From Chryseobacterium jejuense (GTDB taxonomy: Bacteria; Bacteroidota; Bacteroidia; Flavobacteriales; Weeksellaceae): DNA of 64,000 nucleotides. This document shows, piece after piece, positions 16,392 through 24,948 of this stretch; the first letter of the stretch is position 1, and each line of letters begins with the position of its first letter. The stretch spans positions 496,001 to 560,000 of the forward strand of contig NZ_JAGIPR010000001.1 of NCBI RefSeq assembly GCF_017877355.1. The letters run 5' to 3'. The position numbers and the translations under genes were made by a program. The notes beneath the pieces are model-generated. The model ran no database searches. It was not told the origin of the DNA and saw only the letters and a program-made list of their open reading frames with translations.

Positions 16392-17162
16392 TTAAGGCTC
16401 ATCACAATTTTTTTTCAGTTTTGTGAAAATTTTGTCGAAATCCCTGTAAACATTTCCTTCCTCATCGCGTTTCTGTCTGAAGCTGCTGTTGGCGCAATTA
16501 TGAAAACTTAAACCAATCATATCAATAAGGGCGTAGTCTTCACTTTGTGGATCACTAAGTTTTGCATTGAAACGGTTCATCACCCCTTGCGGATCTGCAT
16601 TGTTTTTACTTTTAAGCTCTGTATAGGCTTTCCATGAAGCAAACATTTTTTCTCTGTCAGGAGATGATATGGCATCAATGGATTCTCTGCAGGTTTCGTA
16701 AAATCTGCTGTTTTTAAGAGTGGTAGGATCTGAAAATGCAAGGATTTCTTCCTTGTTCAGTTCATATTCGTTCTCAAAAGTTTGTATGGCATTTTCATAC
16801 AGCTTTTTCCAAACCGGCTGATTAATTACTTTAAGGCTGTAAAGTTCTTCTTTTTTCTCCTGGTATTGTTTTTCCAGATTTTCCAGATGCTGTTCCTTAT
16901 TTTTACGAATTTCTTCAAGGCTGGAAAGCTTAAAAATAGGATTCGTATCAAAATGAACCCCATTGAACTTGTATAAAAGTTTGTTAACCCCGTCTATTTC
17001 CTCTTTTTCATATTTGGAAGCATCAAAATATCCCTTGTTGTCACAATTGAATGTCTGATAGCTGTACGGTGTCAGATTGTTGGTTTTTGCAGGGGACTTT
17101 TGCCCCAAAACAATAGCAGATAAAGTCAGGGAGAGCCCGACCATCATTTTTTCCATGCGCAT
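16392..17162 (-). CDS. Secreted coiled-coil protein, paralogue A
   Basis: A 256-residue protein with a signal peptide (residues about 6-20, ending Val-Leu-Gly-Gln). A conserved block near residues 35-70 reads Gln-Thr-Phe-Asn-Cys...Gly-Tyr-Phe-Asp...Glu-Glu-Ile-Asp-Gly; residues 85-130 form a charged Lys/Glu helix likely to be coiled coil; the C-terminus has two conserved Cys, in His-Asn-Cys-Ala-Asn and Lys-Asn-Cys-Asp-Glu-Pro. It is a clear paralogue of the next gene upstream (17316-18074). No family is recognised. The start could be two codons later at 17156. Its own -7 box lies at 17201-17208. Confidence 0.7.
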   Translation of the reverse strand: MRMEKMMVGLSLTLSAIVLGQKSPAKTNNLTPYSYQTFNCDNKGYFDASKYEKEEIDGVNKLLYKFNGVHFDTNPIFKLSSLEEIRKNKEQHLENLEKQYQEKKEELYSLKVINQPVWKKLYENAIQTFENEYELNKEEILAFSDPTTLKNSRFYETCRESIDAISSPDREKMFASWKAYTELKSKNNADPQGVMNRFNAKLSDPQSEDYALIDMIGLSFHNCANSSFRQKRDEEGNVYRDFDKIFTKLKKNCDEP

Positions 17163-17200
17163 AGTTGTAGAAAGAATCCGGATTTTCTAAAATTTCAGCG

Positions 17201-17208
17201 CAAAATTA
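17201..17208 (-). promoter_or_regulatory. -7 box (TAATTTTG) before paralogue A
   Basis: Minus-strand TAATTTTG, 38 bases before the start codon, in the gap between the two paralogues. No convincing -33 match. Confidence 0.4.
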
Positions 17209-17315
17209 AGGCTTTAAATCCGAAAACTAAAGAATTTAATCAATTTTATATAGTTATTTTTCTTATTTGATGAGAATTTTAATTTTTTGCTTTAAACAGG
17301 CCGTTTTCTGAAATT

Positions 17316-18074
17316 TTAAGGTTCATCACAATCTCTTTTTACTTTTACGAAAACCTTTTCAAAAGTTTTAAATAAAGTATTATCCTCATCAGCTTTAGGT
17401 CTGAAACTATGGTTTGCGCAATTATTGAAAGCGTTCATAAGATCAATAAATGCATAATCATCCTTTCTCGGATCATTCCATTTGGCATTAAAAGCGTCTT
17501 TTGTTCCGGAATAAAGCTCTTCTCCTTTTTTAGATTCAAATAAACCTTTCCATACAGAATACATTTTCTTCTTGTCCTTGGTGGTCATGGCATCTGCATA
17601 TTCTTTGCAGGTAGTATAAAACTTGCTGTTTTTAAGGGATTGCGGATCAGCATAGCCCATAAGAAGTGCTTTATTGAGGTGATATTCATTTTCCAGAAGA
17701 GTAAGAGCTTCTTCATGCTGTTTTTTCCATATCGGAAGGTCTATGAGTTTGAGTTCTTCAAGTTCTTTCTTTCGCTCCAGATACTCTTTCTCAGCCTGTT
17801 GCAAAAGCTGAGCACTATTGCTGCGAACCTCATCATATTTTGCCGGATTAAAAACGATAAGAGAAGTAAACGGAGACCACGTTAAAGGATATAAAAGTTT
17901 GTAAGTGCCATCTATTTCTTCTTTTTTATATTTTGAAGGATCAAAATATCCCTTAACATCACATCCAAAGGTTTGGTAAGAATAAAGAACCAAAGAACTT
18001 TTTTTTGCAGGAGCCTTTTGAGCGATCATCATCAAGGATAAAACCAAAGAAAGCCCTGTGAATAATTTTTTCAT
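17316..18074 (-). CDS. Secreted coiled-coil protein, paralogue B
   Basis: A 252-residue protein homologous along its length to the gene just downstream. Shared points are the signal peptide with Ala-Gln-Lys-x-Pro-Ala-Lys after it, the Gln-Thr-Phe-x-Cys...Gly-Tyr-Phe-Asp...Lys-Lys/Glu-Glu-Glu-Ile-Asp-Gly block, the charged helical middle (residues about 85-125), the Phe-Tyr-x-Thr-Cys site near 140, Asn-Asn-Cys-Ala-Asn-His-Ser-Phe-Arg and the final Cys-Asp-Glu-Pro. Four conserved Cys could form disulfides in the periplasm. Function is unknown. The pair looks like a tandem duplication. Confidence 0.7.
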   Translation of the reverse strand: MKKLFTGLSLVLSLMMIAQKAPAKKSSLVLYSYQTFGCDVKGYFDPSKYKKEEIDGTYKLLYPLTWSPFTSLIVFNPAKYDEVRSNSAQLLQQAEKEYLERKKELEELKLIDLPIWKKQHEEALTLLENEYHLNKALLMGYADPQSLKNSKFYTTCKEYADAMTTKDKKKMYSVWKGLFESKKGEELYSGTKDAFNAKWNDPRKDDYAFIDLMNAFNNCANHSFRPKADEDNTLFKTFEKVFVKVKRDCDEP

Positions 18075-18297
18075 CGTTGAAAAATTTATATTTTGAATTT
18101 CGGGTTAAAATTAAAACTTTAAGCATCAATTTTTATCATAAATCAGAATTATTTACTCACTGGTTTCCGGGATTTATAAGGTTTGTCATTTGTTTTTCCT
18201 TGTGTTTTTTATATTTTGCAGCCCAATATCATGAATTCCGATTTTGTTGAGGCAGAGAGGAAGTATAATGATTGAATGATAGAACAAAATATTAATA

Positions 18298-20598
18298 ATG
18301 TACCATAATTTAGAACAACTGTTTTACAGAGGAGATCTGGACCAGTGTATTATAGAAGGAGAACAATACTTATCATCTCATCCTGAAGATGAAGAGGTCT
18401 TATTTTTAATGGCAGTAGCTTACCATGATATCGTTTACTATGACGGGCATGAAGCGGTTTATGATGCCATCAGAGACTATGTTATTCCTTACTTGCGCAG
18501 AATCCTTCAGATTAACCCTAACAATCAGAAAGCCTTATATAACATTCTGAATTATCCATTAGGAAATGAATATAACCTGATGCAGATCGCCAGAATTAAA
18601 AAACATATCACCCAGGAAAATAAGGCTGAGTTTATAGGCTATGCCGAACGTATGCTGGAGGACCCGGACTATGTAGGATATGGATATGATTTCCTGGTTA
18701 AAATATATGAATCCCTTACAGAAAATAAAGCGCTTTTGAACAGTCTTGAAGCCGCAATGTATTATGCTAAAAAAGCATATGCAGACAACCGTGAGATCAG
18801 GGACAAAAACATCTCGTTGTACTGGATCAAAAAGATCTATTTACTGGACCATACAAAAATGGTTTCAGGAGAGGAACTTACTGCGCTTATTGATCAGGAA
18901 CATACTACTTTTGTAAGCCGGAATGAATATGATTTTTTCAATCTTGCCGACATTGCGTTTGAAAATAATGTACCTGACCTTTCACTGAAGATGATGATGA
19001 AGGCGATTAAATGTGAAAATTCAGCACTGCACGTTCATGAAAAACTGGCAGAATGGCACCAGCGTTTTGCCGAACTGATTCAAAATGGATATAACAATCC
19101 TGATGTTTTCTATTATCAGCTGATTATTGAAAGAAATTATAGCGATTTGCTGAATGTTTCCGCTGATTTTTACTACCATCATGCCCTTGAAGTCATGAAT
19201 TCCCATCCGGAACTGTTCGCTGGGTATCATTTTGCGGGAACTTATCTGTATGAAGACCAACGCTATGCTGAAGCTATTCCTTTACTGGAAAAAGCAGTAG
19301 TATTATCACCCAATGCCACTTCCTGGAGGCGAAAGGTAGAATCCGAATACCTTTTGAATGGAACAGTTTCATCTGAAATTCCGAGATTTCCGGATTATCC
19401 TGCAGATATCTATAATGAAGGAGTCTGCATGAGCGAGTTTATAGAAGTAATAGAGGATGAGAATGATAAGATTCAGTTGACTGAAGTCAATCGTATCATG
19501 TATAAGCAGGCTTATGAAGCATTCCGAAGATATTATAAGGAGGGAAAGTTTGAGAGTGACTATCATAATGATCTGCATACGAGAGCAATGTGTTGTAATA
19601 ATTTAGCGATTAAATATTCGTTATTGGGAGATCATCATGCTGCTGCAACAATTGCTTCTGAAGGGCTTAGATATTCAGAATTTATGGAACTTCATGTGGT
19701 ATTGATTGATGCTTTGATTGATGGCGGAAATTATGAAGAGGCAGAAGAAGCGTTGAATACCTATTTCAGTCTTTACGGAGAATCCGAGGATTATTTTTAT
19801 AAAAATGTGTATTATAGAGCCCGTCAGGTTCAGCTTCATGGATTATTGGGAGCTGATGATGTTTATAAAGAGGCAGAAGAAGTTCTTGTCTACGCCTATC
19901 AACATACCATGGACAATCTGGAAATTAATGATTACGATTACAGAGATCTGGAAGCTGGTAAAAACATATTGGAAGGTATTTTATTTGAGCATTTGGACAG
20001 TCAGGACATTAATGCCAGAAAAGCGCATTACGAAGGGATGGCTGAGCGTTTTCCACAGGAACCGAATCCTCAGTATTCCCTGATGCAGATTTATAATGAA
20101 CAGGAAAATTATGGACAAGTAGGCTTGGCAGCTAGGAGATATTTTCAAAATAAAAGAGAATTCCTTTTAGATGCTTTTGATAAAGCGAAAACCATTTATA
20201 TGATCGTTAAAAGTGATTTTCTTCAGGAAAATTATCAGCAAGCAGCCTCCGTGTTTAACGAATATGATGCTGAATGTAACGAGGCAATGGATCCTGAAGA
20301 ATATGTGCTCTGGTTAAGCTATGGAGTTCGGGTTTATGAAAAACTGAATAATAAAGATCAGACTTTAGCCCTTGCTGAAAGATTCACTACCATTTACAAT
20401 GCTGAAGAGTGGGGCTATGATGATCTTGTAGAAAGTGTTGAACTGGCAAAAGCTGTTGTTTTGTATCAGGCTGGAAACGTAAAAGAAGCTCATGCAATAT
20501 TGGATCAGGTACGTTCAGTTGCAGATTATGATCCTATTGCAGATGAGTATAAAGCTTCATGGAAAAAACCTGGATTGTTTTCTAAATTCGGATTTTAA
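18298..20598 (+). CDS. Large TPR-repeat protein
   Basis: A 766-residue cytoplasmic protein made of helix-turn-helix repeats of the TPR type along its length; examples are residues about 20-40 (Glu-Gly-Glu-Gln-Tyr-Leu...Glu-Val-Leu-Phe-Leu-Met-Ala-Val-Ala), about 305-345 (Gly-Thr-Tyr-Leu-Tyr-Glu-Asp-Gln-Arg-Tyr-Ala-Glu-Ala-Ile-Pro-Leu), and several C-terminal units. No signal peptide or membrane helix is seen. It is followed after 18 bases by a WG/Sel1-repeat protein of similar size, so the two are probably co-transcribed and may form one scaffold complex. Catalytic motifs are absent. The partner and role are unknown. Confidence 0.8.
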   Translation: MYHNLEQLFYRGDLDQCIIEGEQYLSSHPEDEEVLFLMAVAYHDIVYYDGHEAVYDAIRDYVIPYLRRILQINPNNQKALYNILNYPLGNEYNLMQIARIKKHITQENKAEFIGYAERMLEDPDYVGYGYDFLVKIYESLTENKALLNSLEAAMYYAKKAYADNREIRDKNISLYWIKKIYLLDHTKMVSGEELTALIDQEHTTFVSRNEYDFFNLADIAFENNVPDLSLKMMMKAIKCENSALHVHEKLAEWHQRFAELIQNGYNNPDVFYYQLIIERNYSDLLNVSADFYYHHALEVMNSHPELFAGYHFAGTYLYEDQRYAEAIPLLEKAVVLSPNATSWRRKVESEYLLNGTVSSEIPRFPDYPADIYNEGVCMSEFIEVIEDENDKIQLTEVNRIMYKQAYEAFRRYYKEGKFESDYHNDLHTRAMCCNNLAIKYSLLGDHHAAATIASEGLRYSEFMELHVVLIDALIDGGNYEEAEEALNTYFSLYGESEDYFYKNVYYRARQVQLHGLLGADDVYKEAEEVLVYAYQHTMDNLEINDYDYRDLEAGKNILEGILFEHLDSQDINARKAHYEGMAERFPQEPNPQYSLMQIYNEQENYGQVGLAARRYFQNKREFLLDAFDKAKTIYMIVKSDFLQENYQQAASVFNEYDAECNEAMDPEEYVLWLSYGVRVYEKLNNKDQTLALAERFTTIYNAEEWGYDDLVESVELAKAVVLYQAGNVKEAHAILDQVRSVADYDPIADEYKASWKKPGLFSKFGF

Positions 20599-20616
20599 TC
20601 ATTTAAGAACAAAAAA

Positions 20617-23079
20617 ATGGCACATCGTCTTTACGTATATAATGTAGATTTAAAAACAGGAGACCAATATTCACACTATCTGGGGGAATGGAATTACGAG
20701 ATTCCGGAATTGCTTCTTCCTTTATTTTCCTGTGATCCAAGATCAAAAGGAAAGCTGCTGTACTTTGATAAGATCAATGGAGTAGCAAGGCTGAAATCAT
20801 TCTATCAGTTGTTGGGTGAACATTATCAGTTGCTTTACAAAAAGGCTTATTATGAACCTGTCAACAAAATGTTTGAGATGTTGGATGATCTTCCTTATGA
20901 TACTTTCGTCATCAATGGATGGGATGTTTTCAATATGAATGAAGAAAAACATTCCGATCAGGCCAAAAACTGGGTGCTGGAAATCAAGGAAAAAAGTAAG
21001 CTGTATGATAAAGCTATGGCCAAACAGAATCTGGGCTGGCTGGAAAAAGAAGTCTTAGCCAGAAGCGGATATGGATCTTTTTTAGAGATGCTGGAAACAG
21101 ACTGGATTGATTATGGTCTGGGCTACTGGAATGAAGATTTGTATAAAGATATTTCGGAGTCTTTTGAAGACAATGGTCTTTGGGGATTAAAGGATAAAAA
21201 AGGAAATATCATAACGCAACCTGTTTATGAAGAAATATTTGCCTTTAGTGAAGAAGGCATTGCGGTAGCACAGAAAAATGGTAAGTACGGATATCTGAGA
21301 AATGATGGGAAAGTACTTATTGAATGCATTTATGAAGAAGTTTATGATTCTTTGTTTATAGACAATAAGAATTATGGGATTATAGAAATCGATCAAAAAT
21401 GCGGGTTGATTAACATTGAAACCGGAGAAATTGTTATTCCTTGTGAATATGAAGAACTAGAGATGTTAAGGCATGTCTACCTTTTTAATGCTAAAAAAGA
21501 AGGGAAGTATCGCCTTATTGATGCATTTAATAAGCCTATTATTGAAGAAGATTTTGATGAGCCTTTTGAGTTTAATTATTCCGGATTGCTTTATCGTTCA
21601 CTGGAAGGAACATCCAAAAAAGCATTTTACACATTTGATGGTGTTTATCTAGGTGAACACCCTGAAGATGTATTGGGTGAGATTGGAGAGGGCTATTATT
21701 GGGTTAAGCCGAATAAATTTCAGAAAAAAACCAGCATTATAAAAGCTGATGGAAGTCTTTTGGATACTGAAGTAGATACCGTGATGATTCTGAATGATTA
21801 TTACGCTTCTTTTGCCTACAAGAAAGCTAAGAAATGGCATATTTATGATATAAAATCCGGTGAATTCAGGTTAAAAGAACATATCATTGAAAATATTCAC
21901 AGGGATTGGTTTACCCAGTTTATGAAGAATGTATTCCTGTTGTCTGATGAAAATGGCTGGGGCTTGTATAATGCTGCTGAAGACCGCTGGTTACTCCCTT
22001 CCTCTAAAGAATATAAAAAAATAGAATCCTGCCGGGAAGAAATCTTCCGTGTGACCACTTCAGACGGAATGTTCTATTTTGACCAGCAAACAGAGACTCA
22101 AAGCAGTATCTACGACTATATTGGTGAAGGAATAGACTATAATGAACAGATGCTTTGTCTTTATAAAGGGAATGATATGTTTATCCTTGATACCAACAGA
22201 ACATTACACAAGGTTTCCGATAATCAGTTGGGAACTTTGTATGAAAAAAGACATAATCTCCGTGGAAAAGATCAAAAGTATTTCCTTGATTTTTATAAGG
22301 CATGGACTGAGAAAAAAGGTTCAGGCTACGAAGAATATTTTGATGATGAAACCCTGATGTCGAGGGCTGAAGAATACATTGAAGAAGGAAAAGTTGAAGA
22401 TGCCGTGAGACTGTATCAAATAGGAGTAAGCCGCGGAAATACAAATATGATGGTGGAACTTGGATATATTTATGTTCATGATGAGTATCCTGAATATTAT
22501 GATCTGGAGAAAGGACTTGCCCTGTATGAAAAAGCAGCTTCTAAGAATCATGCCATTGCATGGAATAACTTAGGTTATCATTATCAGAGCGGAGTGGGAT
22601 ATCCTCAGGATATTAAAAAGGCTTTAAAATGTTTCAGGAAATCTGCAGAATTAGGAGATGGGCTGGCAATGCAGAACCTTGGGCTTTTGTATTTTTATGG
22701 GGAATATGTATTACAGGATTATGACCTTGCATTAGGCTACTATAAACAGGCAGAAAAGAAGTTCTATTATAATGATGAAAAATTTGCTGAAATCTATTAT
22801 CAAAAAAGTGATTTTGACAATCTTCAGCGTTATTTGAAAAAAGATACTGAGGGTACGTATTCCGATATTTATTACGGAATTATGTACGATGAAGGATTAG
22901 GAGTAAAAGTAAGCTCTAAAAAAGCAATCAAACACTACGAAAAATCCTTGGAACACGGCTACTATACAACAGCATTGAAAAGACTTTTATATTTCTATAA
23001 AGAAGACCCAGCCTTTGCTGATCCGGAGAAATATCAGCATTGGAAGACATTTGGAGAGGAGAATGATATGGATGTATAA
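20617..23079 (+). CDS. WG-repeat and Sel1-repeat protein
   Basis: An 820-residue protein with an N-terminal unknown region (1-180), a WG-repeat beta region (about 185-520) and a Sel1-like helical repeat region (about 590-810). The WG units show Gly-Leu-Trp-Gly-Leu-Lys-Asp-Lys-Lys-Gly-Asn-Ile-Ile, Gly-Lys-Tyr-Gly-Tyr-Leu-Arg-Asn-Asp-Gly-Lys-Val and Asn-Gly-Trp-Gly-Leu-Tyr-Asn. Sel1 units show Ala-Trp-Asn-Asn-Leu-Gly-Tyr-His-Tyr and Ala-Met-Gln-Asn-Leu-Gly-Leu-Leu-Tyr. Both repeat types usually bind other proteins. It follows the TPR gene by 18 bases. It carries no catalytic motif and no signal peptide. Confidence 0.85.
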   Translation: MAHRLYVYNVDLKTGDQYSHYLGEWNYEIPELLLPLFSCDPRSKGKLLYFDKINGVARLKSFYQLLGEHYQLLYKKAYYEPVNKMFEMLDDLPYDTFVINGWDVFNMNEEKHSDQAKNWVLEIKEKSKLYDKAMAKQNLGWLEKEVLARSGYGSFLEMLETDWIDYGLGYWNEDLYKDISESFEDNGLWGLKDKKGNIITQPVYEEIFAFSEEGIAVAQKNGKYGYLRNDGKVLIECIYEEVYDSLFIDNKNYGIIEIDQKCGLINIETGEIVIPCEYEELEMLRHVYLFNAKKEGKYRLIDAFNKPIIEEDFDEPFEFNYSGLLYRSLEGTSKKAFYTFDGVYLGEHPEDVLGEIGEGYYWVKPNKFQKKTSIIKADGSLLDTEVDTVMILNDYYASFAYKKAKKWHIYDIKSGEFRLKEHIIENIHRDWFTQFMKNVFLLSDENGWGLYNAAEDRWLLPSSKEYKKIESCREEIFRVTTSDGMFYFDQQTETQSSIYDYIGEGIDYNEQMLCLYKGNDMFILDTNRTLHKVSDNQLGTLYEKRHNLRGKDQKYFLDFYKAWTEKKGSGYEEYFDDETLMSRAEEYIEEGKVEDAVRLYQIGVSRGNTNMMVELGYIYVHDEYPEYYDLEKGLALYEKAASKNHAIAWNNLGYHYQSGVGYPQDIKKALKCFRKSAELGDGLAMQNLGLLYFYGEYVLQDYDLALGYYKQAEKKFYYNDEKFAEIYYQKSDFDNLQRYLKKDTEGTYSDIYYGIMYDEGLGVKVSSKKAIKHYEKSLEHGYYTTALKRLLYFYKEDPAFADPEKYQHWKTFGEENDMDV

Positions 23080-23123
23080 TTAAAATTTGTAGAGTCTTAC
23101 GTATTCATTATTTTAAAAACTCT

Positions 23124-23193
23124 TTTGTCATTTAGTTGGAATCTAGATTATTATATTCCAATAATGAAGTTGAGATTCCAACTAAATGACAAA
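23124..23193. repeat. Perfect 21-bp inverted repeat (REP-like)
   Basis: Bases 23124-23144 and 23173-23193 are exact reverse complements, beginning TTTGTCATTTAG. The 28-base loop has a smaller nested stem (ATTATT/AATAAT). There is no T run outside, so a terminator role is doubtful. The TGTCATT...GAGATTCC signature links it to 2759-2789 and 15151-15246. Confidence 0.7.
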
Positions 23194-23290
23194 TAGAAAC
23201 TACAAATTATTTTCCGTTGCAATATTCTATATGCCTATGTGGTAAAAGAAATAACCACATAGGTATATAGATTTGATGTTTAAATAAAGA

Positions 23291-23306
23291 ATTTGTGCAT
23301 TCGCGG
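23291..23306 (+). repeat. Short dispersed repeat ATTTGTGCATTCGCGG
   Basis: Fourteen of 16 bases match the complement of 2909-2924. Such ATTTGTGnATTCGnGG fragments recur between genes; this copy abuts the stop of the VOC-family gene. Confidence 0.35.
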
Positions 23307-23309
23307 CCA

Positions 23310-23690
23310 TTAAAAATAGTTGCTCACTTCAATAAGATTTTGGTCCGGATCCCGGAAATAAACAGATCTTATTTTTCCTACAGCACCTGTACGGTCTACG
23401 ATCCCTTCAATGATCTCAATGTTTTTTTGCTTTAGCTCATCCATCACCTCATGAATATCAGTTTGTGCAATGAAACAAAGATCTGCGGAGCCACTGGTAG
23501 GATGTTCAGCTTTAGGTTCAATTTCATGGCCTTTTTGATGCAGGTTGATCTTTTGATTTCCAAAAGTAAGTGCTTTTCGGTTATCCCCAAAGGTTACGAC
23601 TTCAAAACCCATGATCTCAGTGTAGAACTCTATGGTTTTGTTAATATCTGATACGGTTAGTACAATGTGATCGATGTTTTTTATCTTCAT
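23310..23690 (-). CDS. VOC-family (glyoxalase/dioxygenase fold) protein
   Basis: A 126-residue single-domain protein of the vicinal oxygen chelate superfamily. It opens with Ile-Asp-His-Ile-Val-Leu-Thr-Val-Ser-Asp and Thr-Ile-Glu-Phe-Tyr, has His52 in Asn-Leu-His-Gln-Lys and ends with Phe-Arg-Asp-Pro-Asp-Gln-Asn-Leu-Ile-Glu-Val; His8, His52 and the final Glu are the likely metal ligands. Its Lys-Ile-Asn-Leu-His-Gln and length resemble the STM3117-like group, whose members act on small aldehydes or confer resistance; the substrate is not known here. It is single and convergent with the WG/Sel1 gene. Confidence 0.88.
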   Translation of the reverse strand: MKIKNIDHIVLTVSDINKTIEFYTEIMGFEVVTFGDNRKALTFGNQKINLHQKGHEIEPKAEHPTSGSADLCFIAQTDIHEVMDELKQKNIEIIEGIVDRTGAVGKIRSVYFRDPDQNLIEVSNYF

Positions 23691-23705
23691 AATTTTTTAT
23701 TTTTA

Positions 23706-23797
23706 AACACAAATGATACCAATGTTTTCACAAATATTACAAGATATAGGCTATCTCATTAGTGTTATTTGTGCCTTAAATTAGTGACATTTGTGTT
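23706..23797. repeat. Short inverted-repeat element
   Basis: AACACAAATG at 23706-23715 is inverted as CATTTGTGTT at 23788-23797, with further CACAAAT and ATTTGTG words inside. It resembles the other ATTTGTG-containing repeats and lies between divergent genes, so it might also affect their expression. Confidence 0.35.
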
Positions 23798-23845
23798 CCC
23801 AGTCTTTTATAATTTAATAGATTTACAGTAATTAATAGCATAATC

Positions 23846-24043
23846 ATGATTTACTTTTTTCTTTTTTTTATTGTCATTGTATTTGGAGGGATTTCTTATC
23901 TGATTATGCGTTTATGTAATCAATGGACCCGAAATCACAAATACGAGGTGCTTTTTAATACTTTAATCTTTATTGGATCATTTCTTTTGATCTCATTTCT
24001 TAGCCTTTATATCTTTATTTCAAATCTTGACTTTTCCAGATAA
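23846..24043 (+). CDS. Small two-helix membrane protein, copy 1
   Basis: A 65-residue protein with two hydrophobic helices (about 2-20 and 41-60) flanking a short basic loop with Arg-Leu-Cys-Asn-Gln-Trp-Thr-Arg-Asn-His-Lys-Tyr. It is clearly duplicated by the next gene: Phe-Gly-Gly-Ile-Ser-Tyr, Met-Arg-x-Cys-Asn-x-Trp-Thr and Ile-Phe-Ile-Gly-x-Phe are shared. No family is recognised. Probably in the inner membrane. Confidence 0.55.
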   Translation: MIYFFLFFIVIVFGGISYLIMRLCNQWTRNHKYEVLFNTLIFIGSFLLISFLSLYIFISNLDFSR

Positions 24044-24083
24044 TATCTAACTTTAAAATAATCATTTTATAAAATATCATTCT

Positions 24084-24305
24084 ATGCATTTTGATTGGAT
24101 TTACCTCGTTGTTTTTCTATTTTTCCTCTTTATTATTGGTGTTTTTGGAGGGATTTCCTATATAACCATGCGTTTTTGTAACCGATGGACCAAGGATCAC
24201 AGATATGAGACTCTATTAGATTCTTTAATCTTTATAGGAGCGTTTTTTCTGATATCATTTGTAAGTTTTTTTATTTTCATTACGACGTTCACTTTCCAGC
24301 GATAG
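24084..24305 (+). CDS. Small two-helix membrane protein, copy 2
   Basis: A 73-residue tandem paralogue of the preceding gene, 40 bases downstream. It has two hydrophobic helices (about 5-27 and 49-68) around the conserved loop Met-Arg-Phe-Cys-Asn-Arg-Trp-Thr-Lys-Asp-His-Arg-Tyr-Glu. The last 17 bases overlap the 3' end of the convergent DUF2306 gene. Function unknown. Confidence 0.55.
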   Translation: MHFDWIYLVVFLFFLFIIGVFGGISYITMRFCNRWTKDHRYETLLDSLIFIGAFFLISFVSFFIFITTFTFQR

Positions 24306-24936
24306 TAGGAACGTTTCTTCTAAGAAAATAGTAAGCAATTAACAGGTTGATAAAAAGAGCCATCCAGACATTGATGCCGTAGAACAGTTCATAATCATGA
24401 TCCTTTTCATTATAAAACAGATTCTTTATGATTCTGAAGGTAATAGCAGTGGTGGTCACCGCATAGCTTAAAATCATAAAGTTTTTGTGCTGGATAATAT
24501 TCCCTTTTTTAATATAAAGTACAGCTGCTACAGTAAAATAAGCCCAGAGGATATCTTGAATCAGAAACCCTGTAATTCCTATTAATCCGCCATTTGAAAA
24601 CAATCCTAATACGAAACATGCCGGAACATTAATAATAAGAATATTGTAAACGTAAATCCGTCCGATCATTTTATGTAAACTTCTGTTTTCTCTTAGAAAT
24701 TGAGGTGAAAATTGAGTTAAACCAGCCAAAAGACAAAGCGTTATTGAAAAAATATGGATGTAGAAAAAAGCCATCCAATACGGATTATTGACAACTTTTT
24801 GTTTAAAGGCCAAAAATCCCACCGTTTTATCAAGAGAAGTATATTGGGAAATTGTTTTCAGCATCAGCATACTGAAAATAAAAACTGAAAACACTGCGAT
24901 TACTTTAGCAAGCTTTATTCCCAATGATTTTGTCAT
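24289..24936 (-). CDS. DUF2306-family membrane protein
   Basis: A 215-residue inner-membrane protein with about six hydrophobic helices. The DUF2306 hallmarks are visible: His-Lys-Met-Ile-Gly-Arg-Ile-Tyr-Val-Tyr near residues 88-97 and His-Lys-Asn-Phe-Met-Ile-Leu-Ser-Tyr-Ala...Ile-Thr-Phe-Arg near 150-170. The conserved His/Arg residues within helices hint at haem or proton handling, but the function is not established. It starts 12 bases after the DUF2750-like gene on the same strand, so the two are probably co-transcribed. Confidence 0.8.
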   Translation of the reverse strand: MTKSLGIKLAKVIAVFSVFIFSMLMLKTISQYTSLDKTVGFLAFKQKVVNNPYWMAFFYIHIFSITLCLLAGLTQFSPQFLRENRSLHKMIGRIYVYNILIINVPACFVLGLFSNGGLIGITGFLIQDILWAYFTVAAVLYIKKGNIIQHKNFMILSYAVTTTAITFRIIKNLFYNEKDHDYELFYGINVWMALFINLLIAYYFLRRNVPTIAGK

Positions 24937-24948
24937 GAACCTTATTGA

